DNA of 64,000 nt from Plantibacter sp050587525 (lineage in GTDB: Bacteria; Actinomycetota; Actinomycetes; Actinomycetales; Microbacteriaceae): NCBI RefSeq assembly GCF_050587525.1, contig NZ_JBOBFT010000004.1, positions 124,001 through 188,000 on the forward strand. The letters are read 5' to 3'. Position 1 is the first letter of the stretch. The number at the start of each line of letters is the position of its first letter. Below, piece after piece: positions 46,969-55,208 of this stretch. The position numbers and the translations under genes were made by a program. The notes under the pieces were generated by a model. That model searched no databases, was not told the origin of the DNA, and was given only the letters and a program-made list of their open reading frames with translations.

Positions 46969-48343
46969 GCTCGCCGCCCGCCTGGTCGGGCGCCTGTCAG
47001 CACGGGCACGGTTCGCCCTCGCCTGCTCGCTGCTCATCCTGCTCGTCGGCATCCTCATGCTCGTCGTCGTCTCGGTCGTCATGCGCTATGTGCCGACGTA
47101 CAACTTCACGGCGGCGGGGCCTCCGCTCCTGACACCGTCGACACTGACGCCGTCGACACTGACGCCGTCCTCGTTCGCGCCGACCGGCTCCACCCCGGTC
47201 GACGCCACCCCCGCCACCGCCTCCGGGACCGGCATCGCCTCCGGGACCGGCATCGTCATCTCGGACGTCGGCGACGTCCTCAACACGCTCTTCATCGTCA
47301 GCTCGCTCGCCCTCCTCGTGATCGGCGCATTCGGCGCCTTCCTCAGCTGGATCATCGCGGGTCGCATGCTGCGGCCGCTCGGCGCGCTCACCCGCGCCGC
47401 CGAGCGCGCGTCGGGCGGGTCGCTCAGCCATCGCGTCGCACTCACAGGGCCCGACGACGAGTTCACCCGCCTCTCGAAGACCTTCGACGACATGCTCGAC
47501 CGGCTGGAGCGCTCTTTCACGGCGCACGAGCGTTTCGCCGCCAACGCCTCGCACGAACTGCGCACTCCGCTCGTCACGACGAAGGCGCTGCTGGACGTCG
47601 GTCGTGACGAGCCGGATCCGCGCAGACTGCCACTCCTCATCGAGCGACTGTCGGAGACCAACGACCGGAGCCTGCGGATCGTGGAGGCGATGCTCGACCT
47701 CTCGGACACGGCCAGGACGGAGATCACGGTGGAGCCGGTCGATCTGCGTGCGATCGTCGACGCCGAGCTTGCCGCGATCGATCACGAGGCCGTCGCGGCG
47801 GGCGTCACGTTCGACGTGCACGAACGGCGTCCGGAGGCCGGCGCGACCACACCCCTCGGCGATCCGGTCCTCCTCGGGCAGCTCGTCGGCAACCTGCTGA
47901 CCAACGCCGTGCGCCACAACGACGAGCGAGGTCTCGCGACCGTGACGATCGAGGGCGCGGACCGACCCGCGTCACTCACCATCGAGAACACCGGCCCGGA
48001 GGTCTCGTCAAAGCAGCTCGCCCTCCTCTCGGAGCCGTTCTACCGGGCTCGCGGGCGGGTCACCACGCCGCCGAATGCGCGTGGTGCCATGCCGGAGACG
48101 CACGGCCTCGGTCTCGCGCTCGTCGCCAACATCGTCGAGGTCCACGGTGGGACGCTCCTCCTCGAAGCCCGTTCTGGTGGCGGCCTGGTCGTCACCGCAT
48201 GCCTTCCCTCATCAGCGGGGCCGTCCCTGTCGGCGGGGCGTGCCACACTGTCCACGACGGGCGGGAGCATCATGGACAGCAGGATGAGCACAGCATCGCG
48301 AGCACAGCATCGCGAGCACAGCATCGCGAGCAGAGCATCGTGA
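46961..48343 (+). CDS. Sensor histidine kinase
   Basis: A 460-residue membrane kinase. Two helices (about residues 17-40 and 103-126) flank an extracytoplasmic loop containing in-frame repeats TPSTLTPSTLTPSSF and ASGTGIASGTGI. Then HAMP (LRPLGALTRAAERASGGSLS), HisKA with the phospho-His in NASHELRTPLVTTKA, and HATPase with NLLTNAVRHND and THGLGLALVANIVEVHGGTL. The last 18 residues (STASRAQHREHSIASRAS) are encoded by a 14-bp tandem repeat that runs on into the next gene, so the C-terminus is repeat-derived. Confidence 0.93.
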   Translation: MPELAARLVGRLSARARFALACSLLILLVGILMLVVVSVVMRYVPTYNFTAAGPPLLTPSTLTPSTLTPSSFAPTGSTPVDATPATASGTGIASGTGIVISDVGDVLNTLFIVSSLALLVIGAFGAFLSWIIAGRMLRPLGALTRAAERASGGSLSHRVALTGPDDEFTRLSKTFDDMLDRLERSFTAHERFAANASHELRTPLVTTKALLDVGRDEPDPRRLPLLIERLSETNDRSLRIVEAMLDLSDTARTEITVEPVDLRAIVDAELAAIDHEAVAAGVTFDVHERRPEAGATTPLGDPVLLGQLVGNLLTNAVRHNDERGLATVTIEGADRPASLTIENTGPEVSSKQLALLSEPFYRARGRVTTPPNARGAMPETHGLGLALVANIVEVHGGTLLLEARSGGGLVVTACLPSSAGPSLSAGRATLSTTGGSIMDSRMSTASRAQHREHSIASRAS

Positions 48344-48384
48344 GCACGGCATCGCGAGCAGAACATCGTGAGCGCGGCATCGTG
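48287..48384 (+). repeat. 14-bp tandem repeat joining kinase and hydrolase genes
   Basis: Seven units of AGCACAGCATCGCG (the first three identical, later ones with one to three changes). The array encodes the end and stop of the kinase gene and the start region of the hydrolase gene, and creates repeated ATCGTGAGC start-like contexts. Confidence 0.95.
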
Positions 48385-49293
48385 AGCAGGTCGCAGCGTC
48401 GGGCGCTGGACGCAGAACTCCGCCGAGCGCCACAACCGTCCGGGCCGGTCCCCATCGAGCAGATGCGGGCGGGATTCGCCGCATTCATGGGCTCCTTTGC
48501 CGTTCCGGTCGGCGCGCATCGGACGCCGACACGCCTCGGCGGTCGCCCGGCCGTGCTCGTCGAGGCGGACGCAAGGCCCGATGCAGCGCCACGACCCGGA
48601 ACGATCCTGTACTTCCATGGCGGATCGTTCTCGCTCGGATCTCCGCAGACGGCCATGGCCGTGACGACGCATCTCGTCATCCGCACCGGTGTCAGAGCGA
48701 TCTCGCTCGACTACCGGCTCGCTCCCGAGCATCCGTTCCCGGCGGCGATCAACGACTGCCTCGACGCCTATCGCGAGCTGCTGGACGGCGGGCTCGATCC
48801 GGAATCCGTCGTATTCGCCGGCGACTCAGCGGGCGGCGGCCTCACCGTCACGACGGCCCTCGCGGCCCGAGATGCAGGCCTCCCGCTCCCGGCGGGACTC
48901 GTGGCGTTCTCCCCGGGGCTCGACCACACCCGGACGGGTACCTCGATGCACTCGAAGGAGGGCGTCGATCCGTTCTTCACCGTCGACGGCATGGCTCGCA
49001 CGGGTGAGCTGTACCTCGCCGGCCAGGATCCGCAGCAACCACTCCTGGCTCCGGCAGTGCTCGCCGACCTCTCCGGCCTCCCTCCGATCCTGCTGCAGCT
49101 CGGCACGAACGAGCTCCTGCTGGACGATTCCGTTCGGCTCGCCGACCGCGCGCGGGAAGCCGGCGTCGATGTCATCCTCGATGTGACGGCCGATGTCCCG
49201 CACGTGTTCCAGGCTTGGGCCGGACGACTGGACGAAGCCGATCTCGCGGTCGATCGAGCGGCGCTGTTCGTCGCCCAGCGACTCAGACCCTGA
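48340..49293 (+). CDS. Alpha/beta hydrolase (HSL/esterase-lipase type)
   Basis: About 317 residues of the hormone-sensitive-lipase-like family: oxyanion motif YFHGGSFSLGSP, LDYRLAPEHPFPAA, nucleophile GDSAGGGLT (Ser near residue 170), acid in the region LLLDDSVRLAD and His in DVPHVFQAW. Cytoplasmic carboxylesterase; substrate unknown. The start is ambiguous because the 14-bp repeat supplies in-frame GTGs at 48340 (GTGA overlap with the kinase stop) and 48382 (VSRSQRRAL); the family domain begins after both. Confidence 0.9.
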   Translation: MSTASRAEHRERGIVSRSQRRALDAELRRAPQPSGPVPIEQMRAGFAAFMGSFAVPVGAHRTPTRLGGRPAVLVEADARPDAAPRPGTILYFHGGSFSLGSPQTAMAVTTHLVIRTGVRAISLDYRLAPEHPFPAAINDCLDAYRELLDGGLDPESVVFAGDSAGGGLTVTTALAARDAGLPLPAGLVAFSPGLDHTRTGTSMHSKEGVDPFFTVDGMARTGELYLAGQDPQQPLLAPAVLADLSGLPPILLQLGTNELLLDDSVRLADRAREAGVDVILDVTADVPHVFQAWAGRLDEADLAVDRAALFVAQRLRP

Positions 49294-49342
49294 ACGTCGG
49301 TCGACTGCGCTCACCCGATGAGCCGTGCCGACTCTGAGTGCC

Positions 49343-49759
49343 CTACGTGTCCTGCACGCCCTCGACGGCGCCTCCGAGGACCGCGTCGTCCGCGGCCTCG
49401 TCCCAGCGATCGCGCGACTCGAGGACCTGCTCGATGTGCGACTCCGACCACCGCTGGAGCGCGAGCAACGGCTCCTCGAGCGTTCTACCGAGCGGTGTCA
49501 GGGCGTAGCCGGGGACGGAACCCGAGCCCGATCCCGGGTCGAACTCGGCACGCTCGACCATCCCGTCGCGTTCGAGTGCTTGGAGGGTGTCGCTCAAGAC
49601 CTTCTTGCTGATGCCCTCGAGCCGTGTGTGCAGCTCACCGAATCGGTGGGGCCGTTCGGCGAGCGAGATGACGATCATGGCCGTCCACTTATTCGCGATG
49701 CGTGCGAGCGACGTCCTCGACGGACAGGTCTTCGAGAACACGTTCCAGCGTGGCGCCAC
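49343..49759 (-). CDS. HxlR family regulator
   Basis: A 138-residue winged-helix regulator. It shows the HxlR pattern CPSRTSLARIANKWTAMIVI, RFGELHTRLEGISKKVLSDT and LQALERDGMVERAEF, with a Cys near the N-terminus that could sense redox or electrophiles. GTG 49759 is preceded by GGAG. It is divergent from the SnoaL-like gene, which is a plausible target. Confidence 0.92.
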   Translation of the reverse strand: MAPRWNVFSKTCPSRTSLARIANKWTAMIVISLAERPHRFGELHTRLEGISKKVLSDTLQALERDGMVERAEFDPGSGSGSVPGYALTPLGRTLEEPLLALQRWSESHIEQVLESRDRWDEAADDAVLGGAVEGVQDT

Positions 49760-49775
49760 GGTCGTGCTCCTGTCC

Positions 49776-49831
49776 GATGATGCTGCGTGAGTCGCGATGA
49801 TGCGTGAGTCGCGATGATGCTGCGTGAGTCG
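49776..49831. repeat. Short tandem repeat in the HxlR/SnoaL gap
   Basis: Three copies of GATGATGCTGCGTGAGTCGC (the middle one lacks 3 bp) just upstream of the HxlR start, inside the 202-bp divergent gap. It may alter promoter spacing for the HxlR gene. The rest of the gap shows only short CACCTCA repeats near 49923-49945. Confidence 0.85.
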
Positions 49832-49961
49832 ATGGGTGGGCGAGCGTCCGAGGAGGTAACGATGAAGTAACCGGGACCGGTCAAGGATAAATGAACCAGC
49901 GCGCTGCGCAGCGCAGCTGCACGCACCTCACCGCACCTCACCTCACAGATCGGACACCGCC

Positions 49962-50348
49962 ATGACCGCGACATCCACTTTCGACCGCTACCTCGCGAGC
50001 CTCGCCGCGGGCGACATGACAGCACTCGCCTCGACCCTGCACCCGGACGTCGTCTGGCACCAGCCGGGCACGCACCCGCTCTCCGGCGACCACGTCGGCC
50101 CCGCCGCAGTCCTTGCCCTCCTCGGAGGAATGATGGAGCGCAGCGCCGGGTCGCTCGTCGTCGCGACGGACGCCTCGATCGTCGGCGGAGACCTCGTCGC
50201 CGCCACCGTCACCTTCACGGGAACGCGCGAGGGCCGTGCACCGCTGCACCAGCACGGCGTGGACGTCTTCCGAGTGCAGGACGACCGAATCGTCGAGGTC
50301 TGGCTCATGAGCGAGGATCAGGCCGCCGAGGACGCGTTCTGGGTCTGA
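49962..50348 (+). CDS. SnoaL/NTF2-like protein
   Basis: A 128-residue cone-shaped alpha+beta barrel protein: FDRYLASLAAGDMTALASTL, HPDVVWHQPGTHPLSGDHVG, and the closing strand HQHGVDVFRVQDDRIVEVWL. Similar proteins are isomerases, hydrolases or ligand binders; function unknown. No good ribosome binding site. Divergent from an HxlR regulator. Confidence 0.85.
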   Translation: MTATSTFDRYLASLAAGDMTALASTLHPDVVWHQPGTHPLSGDHVGPAAVLALLGGMMERSAGSLVVATDASIVGGDLVAATVTFTGTREGRAPLHQHGVDVFRVQDDRIVEVWLMSEDQAAEDAFWV

Positions 50349-50362
50349 CCTGATAGCCTCGA

Positions 50363-50383
50363 TGTAAATGTAGGAGGTTTACA
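50363..50383 (+). promoter_or_regulatory. GntR-type operator containing the ribosome binding site
   Basis: TGTAAA-N9-TTTACA (50363-50368 and 50378-50383). The spacer includes AGGAGG, the Shine-Dalgarno of the GntR gene that starts 2 bp further on. Suits autoregulation. Confidence 0.65.
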
Positions 50384-50384
50384 C

Positions 50385-51083
50385 GTGGCATCGATCGCGA
50401 CACCCGTCCGTCAGGCTCCGCTCGTCACCCAGGTCGCCGAGCAGTTCACCGCGCTGCTCAAGGACGGGACCTGGCCCGTCGGCTCGAAGATCCCCGGCGA
50501 GAACCAACTCGCCACCGATCTGGGCGTGAGCCGAGGGACCGTCCGCGAGGCCCTGCGGGCCCTCAGCCTCTCCGGGCTGCTCGACCCGCGGGTCGGCGAC
50601 GGCACCTACGTGCGCGCAACGGACGAACTCACCGCGATCCTCACGCGCGACCAGGTCGTCACCGATCTCGCGCACGCGCTCGACGTCCGGTCCGTCCTCG
50701 AAACGGCCGCGGCCCGTCGTGCCGCCCAACACGCGACCCCCGAGCACGTCGCAGCACTCGACGAAGCGCTCGCCGCACGACAGGAAGCCCACGACCGAGG
50801 AGACCGGGACGCCTACGTGGCGGCGGACATCCGGTTCCACCGAGGCGTCATCGAGGCCAGCGGCAATCCGCTCCTCGTCCGCCTCTACGACGCCATCGCG
50901 CAGACGATGACCGAGACCATCAGCCAGACGGCGGTCCTCCCGGAGGACCCCATCATCGAGCGGTCGCACCGGCAGCTCCGCCAGGCGATCGCCGACCACG
51001 AGCCGGACGCCGCGGAGCGCATCGCGACCGAACTGATCGACGACGTGACCTTCCTGAGCGCCATCGGCGGTCCTGCCTCGTGA
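50385..51083 (+). CDS. FadR/GntR family regulator (FCD domain)
   Basis: A 232-residue regulator with an N-terminal winged HTH (GSKIPGENQLATDLGVSRGT, VREALRALSLSGLLDPRVGD) and a C-terminal all-helical FCD ligand domain (ADIRFHRGVIEASGNPLLVR, with metal-type His, and IIERSHRQLRQAIADHEP). It should respond to an organic acid and control the downstream exporter. GTG 50385; the stop overlaps the MFS start (GTGA). Confidence 0.93.
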   Translation: MASIATPVRQAPLVTQVAEQFTALLKDGTWPVGSKIPGENQLATDLGVSRGTVREALRALSLSGLLDPRVGDGTYVRATDELTAILTRDQVVTDLAHALDVRSVLETAAARRAAQHATPEHVAALDEALAARQEAHDRGDRDAYVAADIRFHRGVIEASGNPLLVRLYDAIAQTMTETISQTAVLPEDPIIERSHRQLRQAIADHEPDAAERIATELIDDVTFLSAIGGPAS

Positions 51084-52366
51084 CGACCGCTTCGATTCCC
51101 GCTGCTCCGATTCCCGCCGCTCCGATTCCCGCTGCTCCTCAGGGGCAAGCCCTCACCTCCGGAACACATCGCATCCTGCCGAACGCCCTGCTCGCGCTCA
51201 CGGTCCTCGTCGTCGCAGCGAACCTGCGACCGTCGATCACGGCCGTCGGCGCCGTCATCGGGCACATCGCCGACGACACGGGGCTCGCGACCGCGTCACT
51301 CGGCCTGCTCGGAGCGGTCCCGCTCCTCGCCTTCGCGGTCGTGTCACCGTTCGTGCACCTCATCAGCACCCGCCTCGGCACGGAACGCGCCGTGTTCCTC
51401 GCGCTCCTGGTTCTGATCATGGGGACCGTCATCCGATCCCTGCCGGGCTTCGAGGCGAACCTGTGGATCGGCACCGCCGTGCTCGGTGCGGCGATCGCCG
51501 TCTGCAACGTCCTCGTCCCGTCGATCGTCAAGCGCGACTTCCCCCGACGCATCGCCCTCATGACGGGCGCGTACTCCGCGGTCATCAGTGCGTTCGCGGC
51601 ACTCGCCTCCGGCATCGCAGTCCCCCTCAGCGAGTGGGGCGGCTGGCGGCTCGGCATTGGCGTCTGGGCGCTCCTGAGCATCGTCTCGGCCGCCGTCTGG
51701 ACGCTCCGCCTCCCCCGCCGCGCATCAGCGCCGTTCAGTGCCCTGCCCGCCGAACCGACGACGCCGCACCCGCGTCCCGCCCGTCGTTCGATGTGGACGT
51801 CGACCGTCGCCTGGCAGGTCACGTGCTTCATGGGCCTGCAGTCCACGAGCTTCTACCTCCTCATCACGTGGCTTCCCGCGATCGAGGCGCACGGCGGTAC
51901 CGCCATCGCCGCGGCCGGTTGGCACCTCTTCACCTTCCAGATCGTCGGCATCGCCGGCGGGCTCGGCGTGACGTTGCTCATGGGTCGACGAGCCGACCAG
52001 CGCGCCGTCGGTGCAGCGGTGAGCGCCGGCATGCTCGCGGCGATGCTCGGCCTGCTGTTCATGCCAGACCTCATCATCCTGTGGGTCGTCATCGCCGGCA
52101 TCAGCTCCGGGAGCAGTCTCGTGGTCGCGCTGAGCCTCGTCGCCCTCCGATCCCGTTCAGCCTCCGACGCCACGCGCCTCTCCGGGATGGTCCAGGGCGT
52201 CGGCTACCTGCTCGCGGCGTTCGGCCCGATCGGCGCCGGCCTCCTCATCGATGCGAGCGGCTGGTGGATGGCCCCCATCGTCCTCGTCGTCTGCATCGCA
52301 GCGACCCAGTTCATCTTCGCGCTCCTCGCCGGGCGGGACCGATACACCCACGAGGAGCTCGCGTGA
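51080..52366 (+). CDS. MFS transporter, CynX/NimT type
   Basis: A 428-residue transporter with about 12 helices. The N-terminal tail has IPAAPIPAAPIPAAP from a 15-bp tandem repeat (51091-51135). The first helix AANLRPSITAVGAVIGHIAD is typical of the CynX/NimT (cyanate or nitroimidazole) family. Substrate unknown. Starts at GTG 51080 in the GntR stop and ends in the ABC ATPase start, so three genes are translationally coupled. Confidence 0.92.
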   Translation: MTTASIPAAPIPAAPIPAAPQGQALTSGTHRILPNALLALTVLVVAANLRPSITAVGAVIGHIADDTGLATASLGLLGAVPLLAFAVVSPFVHLISTRLGTERAVFLALLVLIMGTVIRSLPGFEANLWIGTAVLGAAIAVCNVLVPSIVKRDFPRRIALMTGAYSAVISAFAALASGIAVPLSEWGGWRLGIGVWALLSIVSAAVWTLRLPRRASAPFSALPAEPTTPHPRPARRSMWTSTVAWQVTCFMGLQSTSFYLLITWLPAIEAHGGTAIAAAGWHLFTFQIVGIAGGLGVTLLMGRRADQRAVGAAVSAGMLAAMLGLLFMPDLIILWVVIAGISSGSSLVVALSLVALRSRSASDATRLSGMVQGVGYLLAAFGPIGAGLLIDASGWWMAPIVLVVCIAATQFIFALLAGRDRYTHEELA

Positions 52367-53214
52367 GCGACACCAGTACTCGCCGAACCACCCGCGCCAC
52401 CATCGGCACCCGAGCCAACGCCGAGACCACCCGCACCGTCCTGCACTTCACCGATGTCGCGTTCGTCCGCAACGGCAGAACGCTTCTCGAAGACGTCGAC
52501 CTCGAGGTGCACGAGGGCGAGCACTGGACGATCATCGGTCCGAACGGCGCGGGCAAGACGACGCTCATGATCCTCTGCGCAGCCGTCACGCACCCCACGC
52601 GCGGGCAAGCCTGGGTCCTGGGGCGTCGCATCGGGCGGACCGATCTCAACGAGCTGCGCCACGATATCGGTTTCGTGCAGCCGCGGCACCCGCTCACCTC
52701 CCCGCTCCGCGCGGTCGACGTCGTCCTCACGGGCGTGACCGCGACCATCGAACGGCAGATGCGGTGGAATCCCACCGAGGAACAGCTCGATCGAGCCGAT
52801 GCGCTCCTCGACCTCCTCGGCATCGCGCACATCCGGAACGAGCCGTGGACCACCCTGTCGCAGGGCGAACGCGGCCGTGCGCTCATCGCCCGTGCGCTCA
52901 TGACGGATCCGGAACTCCTGCTCCTCGACGAACCCTCGACCGGGCTCGACGTCGCCGCGCGCGAGCACCTACTCGATCGGATCCGTGGCCTCGTGCAGCA
53001 GCATCCGAAGCTCGCGACCGTGACGATCACGCACCACCTGGAAGAGCTGCCGAGCACGACGACGCACGCAGCGCTCGTCCGTGACGGCCGCATCATCGCG
53101 CAGGGGCCGGCCGACGACGTCCTGACGACGGACAACATCTCAGCCGCATTCGACTACCCGATCCGAGTGAACCGCGCGAACGGCCGCTGGTCGGCCGTGA
53201 CGGGTCTCCGTTAG
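52363..53214 (+). CDS. ABC ATPase lacking a membrane partner
   Basis: A 283-residue single ABC domain after a 25-residue Thr/Arg-rich N-terminus: Walker A GPNGAGKTT, Q-loop FVQPRHPLT, signature LSQGERGRALIARAL, Walker B LLLLDEPSTGLD, switch His in ITHHLEELP. It resembles the ModF/YlmA-like stand-alone group more than import ATPases. No permease or binding protein is nearby, so its role with the coupled MFS gene is unclear. Its stop overlaps the stop of the convergent GAF-ANTAR gene (TTAG). Confidence 0.88.
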   Translation: MSDTSTRRTTRATIGTRANAETTRTVLHFTDVAFVRNGRTLLEDVDLEVHEGEHWTIIGPNGAGKTTLMILCAAVTHPTRGQAWVLGRRIGRTDLNELRHDIGFVQPRHPLTSPLRAVDVVLTGVTATIERQMRWNPTEEQLDRADALLDLLGIAHIRNEPWTTLSQGERGRALIARALMTDPELLLLDEPSTGLDVAAREHLLDRIRGLVQQHPKLATVTITHHLEELPSTTTHAALVRDGRIIAQGPADDVLTTDNISAAFDYPIRVNRANGRWSAVTGLR

Positions 53215-53927
53215 AAGATCAGGGTCCGGTCGACCAGCTGACGGGCGACTTCCGCCAGCGCGAGTCGATTGCTCCGGGCGTGGCTCCGCAGCATGGCGAA
53301 CGCCTCGTCCATCGTCACGTCGTGCGTGTACGCGAGGACGCCCTTCGCCTGCTCGATCGTGACACGCGTGGTCAGCGCGTGCTGCAGCTGGTCCCGCACC
53401 GCATCCGTGGCGCGCAGCGTGCGTTCGTGGAGGATGCCGATCGTCGCGACGTCCGCGAGGGCCTGCGCCGCACGGACATCGGTCTCGTTCAGCTCCCCGA
53501 CGCTCTGTCGGAAGAGGTTCAGTGCCCCGATCGTCGTGTCGCGGAGGCGGAGCGGGAGCGCATAGACGGAGGAATAGCCCTGCGCCAGAGCACTGTCCCG
53601 GAACGCGGACCACTCAGGCGGCGCCTGCGAGATGTCGGGCAGGGAGACGATCGTGGAGGTCTCGAAGCAGCGGATGCACGGACCGGCCTCCGCACCGAGC
53701 TGCATCGTCTCGACGAGTCGACTCTCCTCACTCGTCGAAGCGACGACGTCGAGGACGCCGTGCTGCTCGTCGGCGAGCAGAAGCCCCGCGGACGAGACGT
53801 CGAACAGCTCCTGACAGGCTTCGACGAGCGTCTGCAGGAGGTCGAAGACGTCGTAGTCGTCGACGAGGGTGTCCGCGAGTGTCGCGAAGACTTCGAAGAG
53901 CCTGGCGTCTCGGTTCACCTCTGTCAT
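53211..53927 (-). CDS. GAF-ANTAR regulator (second of a pair)
   Basis: A 238-residue cytoplasmic protein. GAF domain about residues 15-165 (VDDYDVFDLLQTLVEACQEL, SAGLLLADEQHGVLDVVAST, AGPCIRCFETSTIVSLPDIS) and a C-terminal ANTAR domain (TIEQAKGVLAYTHDVTMDEA, then LRSHARSNRLALAEVARQLV). Such proteins bind paired RNA hairpins and act as antiterminators. The ATG overlaps the stop of the preceding GAF-ANTAR gene (ATGA). Confidence 0.92.
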   Translation of the reverse strand: MTEVNRDARLFEVFATLADTLVDDYDVFDLLQTLVEACQELFDVSSAGLLLADEQHGVLDVVASTSEESRLVETMQLGAEAGPCIRCFETSTIVSLPDISQAPPEWSAFRDSALAQGYSSVYALPLRLRDTTIGALNLFRQSVGELNETDVRAAQALADVATIGILHERTLRATDAVRDQLQHALTTRVTIEQAKGVLAYTHDVTMDEAFAMLRSHARSNRLALAEVARQLVDRTLIF

Positions 53928-54631
53928 CGGACGTCTCCGATCGTGCTGGCGGACGCCGTGAAGGTGAGCCGCCGTTCGAGGATGTCCTCGGCGACCTCGC
54001 GCATCGAACGCCCTTCGCCGAACGCGTGCCCTTGGATGAGGAGCTGTGCGTCCTCGGGAGAGATGCCGAGTTGGGCGATCACGAAACCGACGGCCTGATG
54101 GATGGAGCGCCTGGAGTGTCGGCTGTTGTCCTCCGCGTACTCGGGGGCGCCTGCGAGACGCAGCGACCTCCTGAGGACCCGGCGACTGACGATGTCGGCG
54201 AGCAGCATCGACTGTTCGGCGTATTCGCTGCTGAGTTCACCCGGCTCAGCCGAGTAGAGGTCCATCGCTCCGATCCGAAGCGGGCCGATGGCGAGCGGGA
54301 AGGCGAAGATGGCGCCGACGCCCTCGCTGCTGATGGCGCGTGTGAACGCCGGCCAGAGGCCTGCTTCGATGTCGCGGATGTCGGGCACGAGCACCGGTCC
54401 GGCGGAACTCAGAGCATCCCAGCACGGGCCTTCACCGAGGTCGAATTGGAGTTCATCGAGCCTGGCTGCGACCGAGTCGCTCGAAGAGATCGTCTCCGGA
54501 CCGAGGAACTCGCCGATCGTGGAGATCGATGCGCCGGTGACGGGGACGACGTCGAGCACGGGGCGCGTGAGGTGCGCGTCGTCCTGCAGCTTGTAGAGCG
54601 CCTCCGCAGCCGCCGAGAACCGATCAGACAC
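53924..54631 (-). CDS. GAF-ANTAR regulator (first of a pair)
   Basis: A 235-residue paralogue-like neighbour. GAF core: FDLGEGPCWDALSSAGPVLV, SSEGVGAIFAFPLAIGPLRI; ANTAR: IHQAVGFVIAQLGISPEDAQ, FGEGRSMREVAEDILERRLT. GTG 54631 follows GGGGG; a frame 13 codons longer is possible. The two ANTAR proteins are co-translated and may act as a heterodimer. The 232-bp gap upstream (54632-54863) shows no other gene. Confidence 0.91.
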   Translation of the reverse strand: MSDRFSAAAEALYKLQDDAHLTRPVLDVVPVTGASISTIGEFLGPETISSSDSVAARLDELQFDLGEGPCWDALSSAGPVLVPDIRDIEAGLWPAFTRAISSEGVGAIFAFPLAIGPLRIGAMDLYSAEPGELSSEYAEQSMLLADIVSRRVLRRSLRLAGAPEYAEDNSRHSRRSIHQAVGFVIAQLGISPEDAQLLIQGHAFGEGRSMREVAEDILERRLTFTASASTIGDVR

Positions 54632-54863
54632 GCTGATCCCCCACCCGGTCGACCGATCGGCGCACCGCATCCCACATCAGATCAACCATCCCCCAACGGT
54701 ACTCCACGCTGCGTCGACACGATCGCGACAAATGCCGCGTACTCGCCTGCTGTGCGCCCGTCAACCCGTCGGACGGCAGCGTCAGCAGGACTAGCGTCGG
54801 ACACGCGACTACGCGAGCACTCGAGCACGTGACCACCCGAACACCTTCCGGAAGGACCGCACG

Positions 54864-55106
54864 ATGAGCGACAGCTTCGGCACCGAGAACAACGTCCCGC
54901 AGGAATCCGAGGGTGCTGCCGACGAGGAGACCGACTACCTTCGCGCGCACGGTGAGGAGTCCGCGCCCGCAGCCGACCTCGAACCGTCGCCGACGACGCG
55001 GGTCGGTTCCTCCACGGGCGACGCACGTGACGAAGACGGAGGCGATGTCGGCTCTGACGACCGCGGAGACGCGAGCGCCGAGCCGTCGGGAGACAGCAGC
55101 GACTGA
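54864..55106 (+). CDS. Small acidic disordered protein
   Basis: An 80-residue protein rich in Asp, Glu, Ser and Gly with no hydrophobic core (EGAADEETDYLRAHGEES; GDVGSDDRGDASAEPSGD). GGAAGGA lies 7 nt before the ATG. No family recognised; similar in style to the acidic protein at 21316. Real by its ribosome binding site and codon use, function unknown. Confidence 0.65.
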   Translation: MSDSFGTENNVPQESEGAADEETDYLRAHGEESAPAADLEPSPTTRVGSSTGDARDEDGGDVGSDDRGDASAEPSGDSSD

Positions 55107-55208
55107 CCGGCGACGGTCGTCGGCCGTGTGTGCGTGAGCGTGAGAGCGCCCATGCGCGCGTCCGTCTCGTGTTTTGCCTTCCTCAATTAGTTCGTGCACT
55201 ATTGATTT

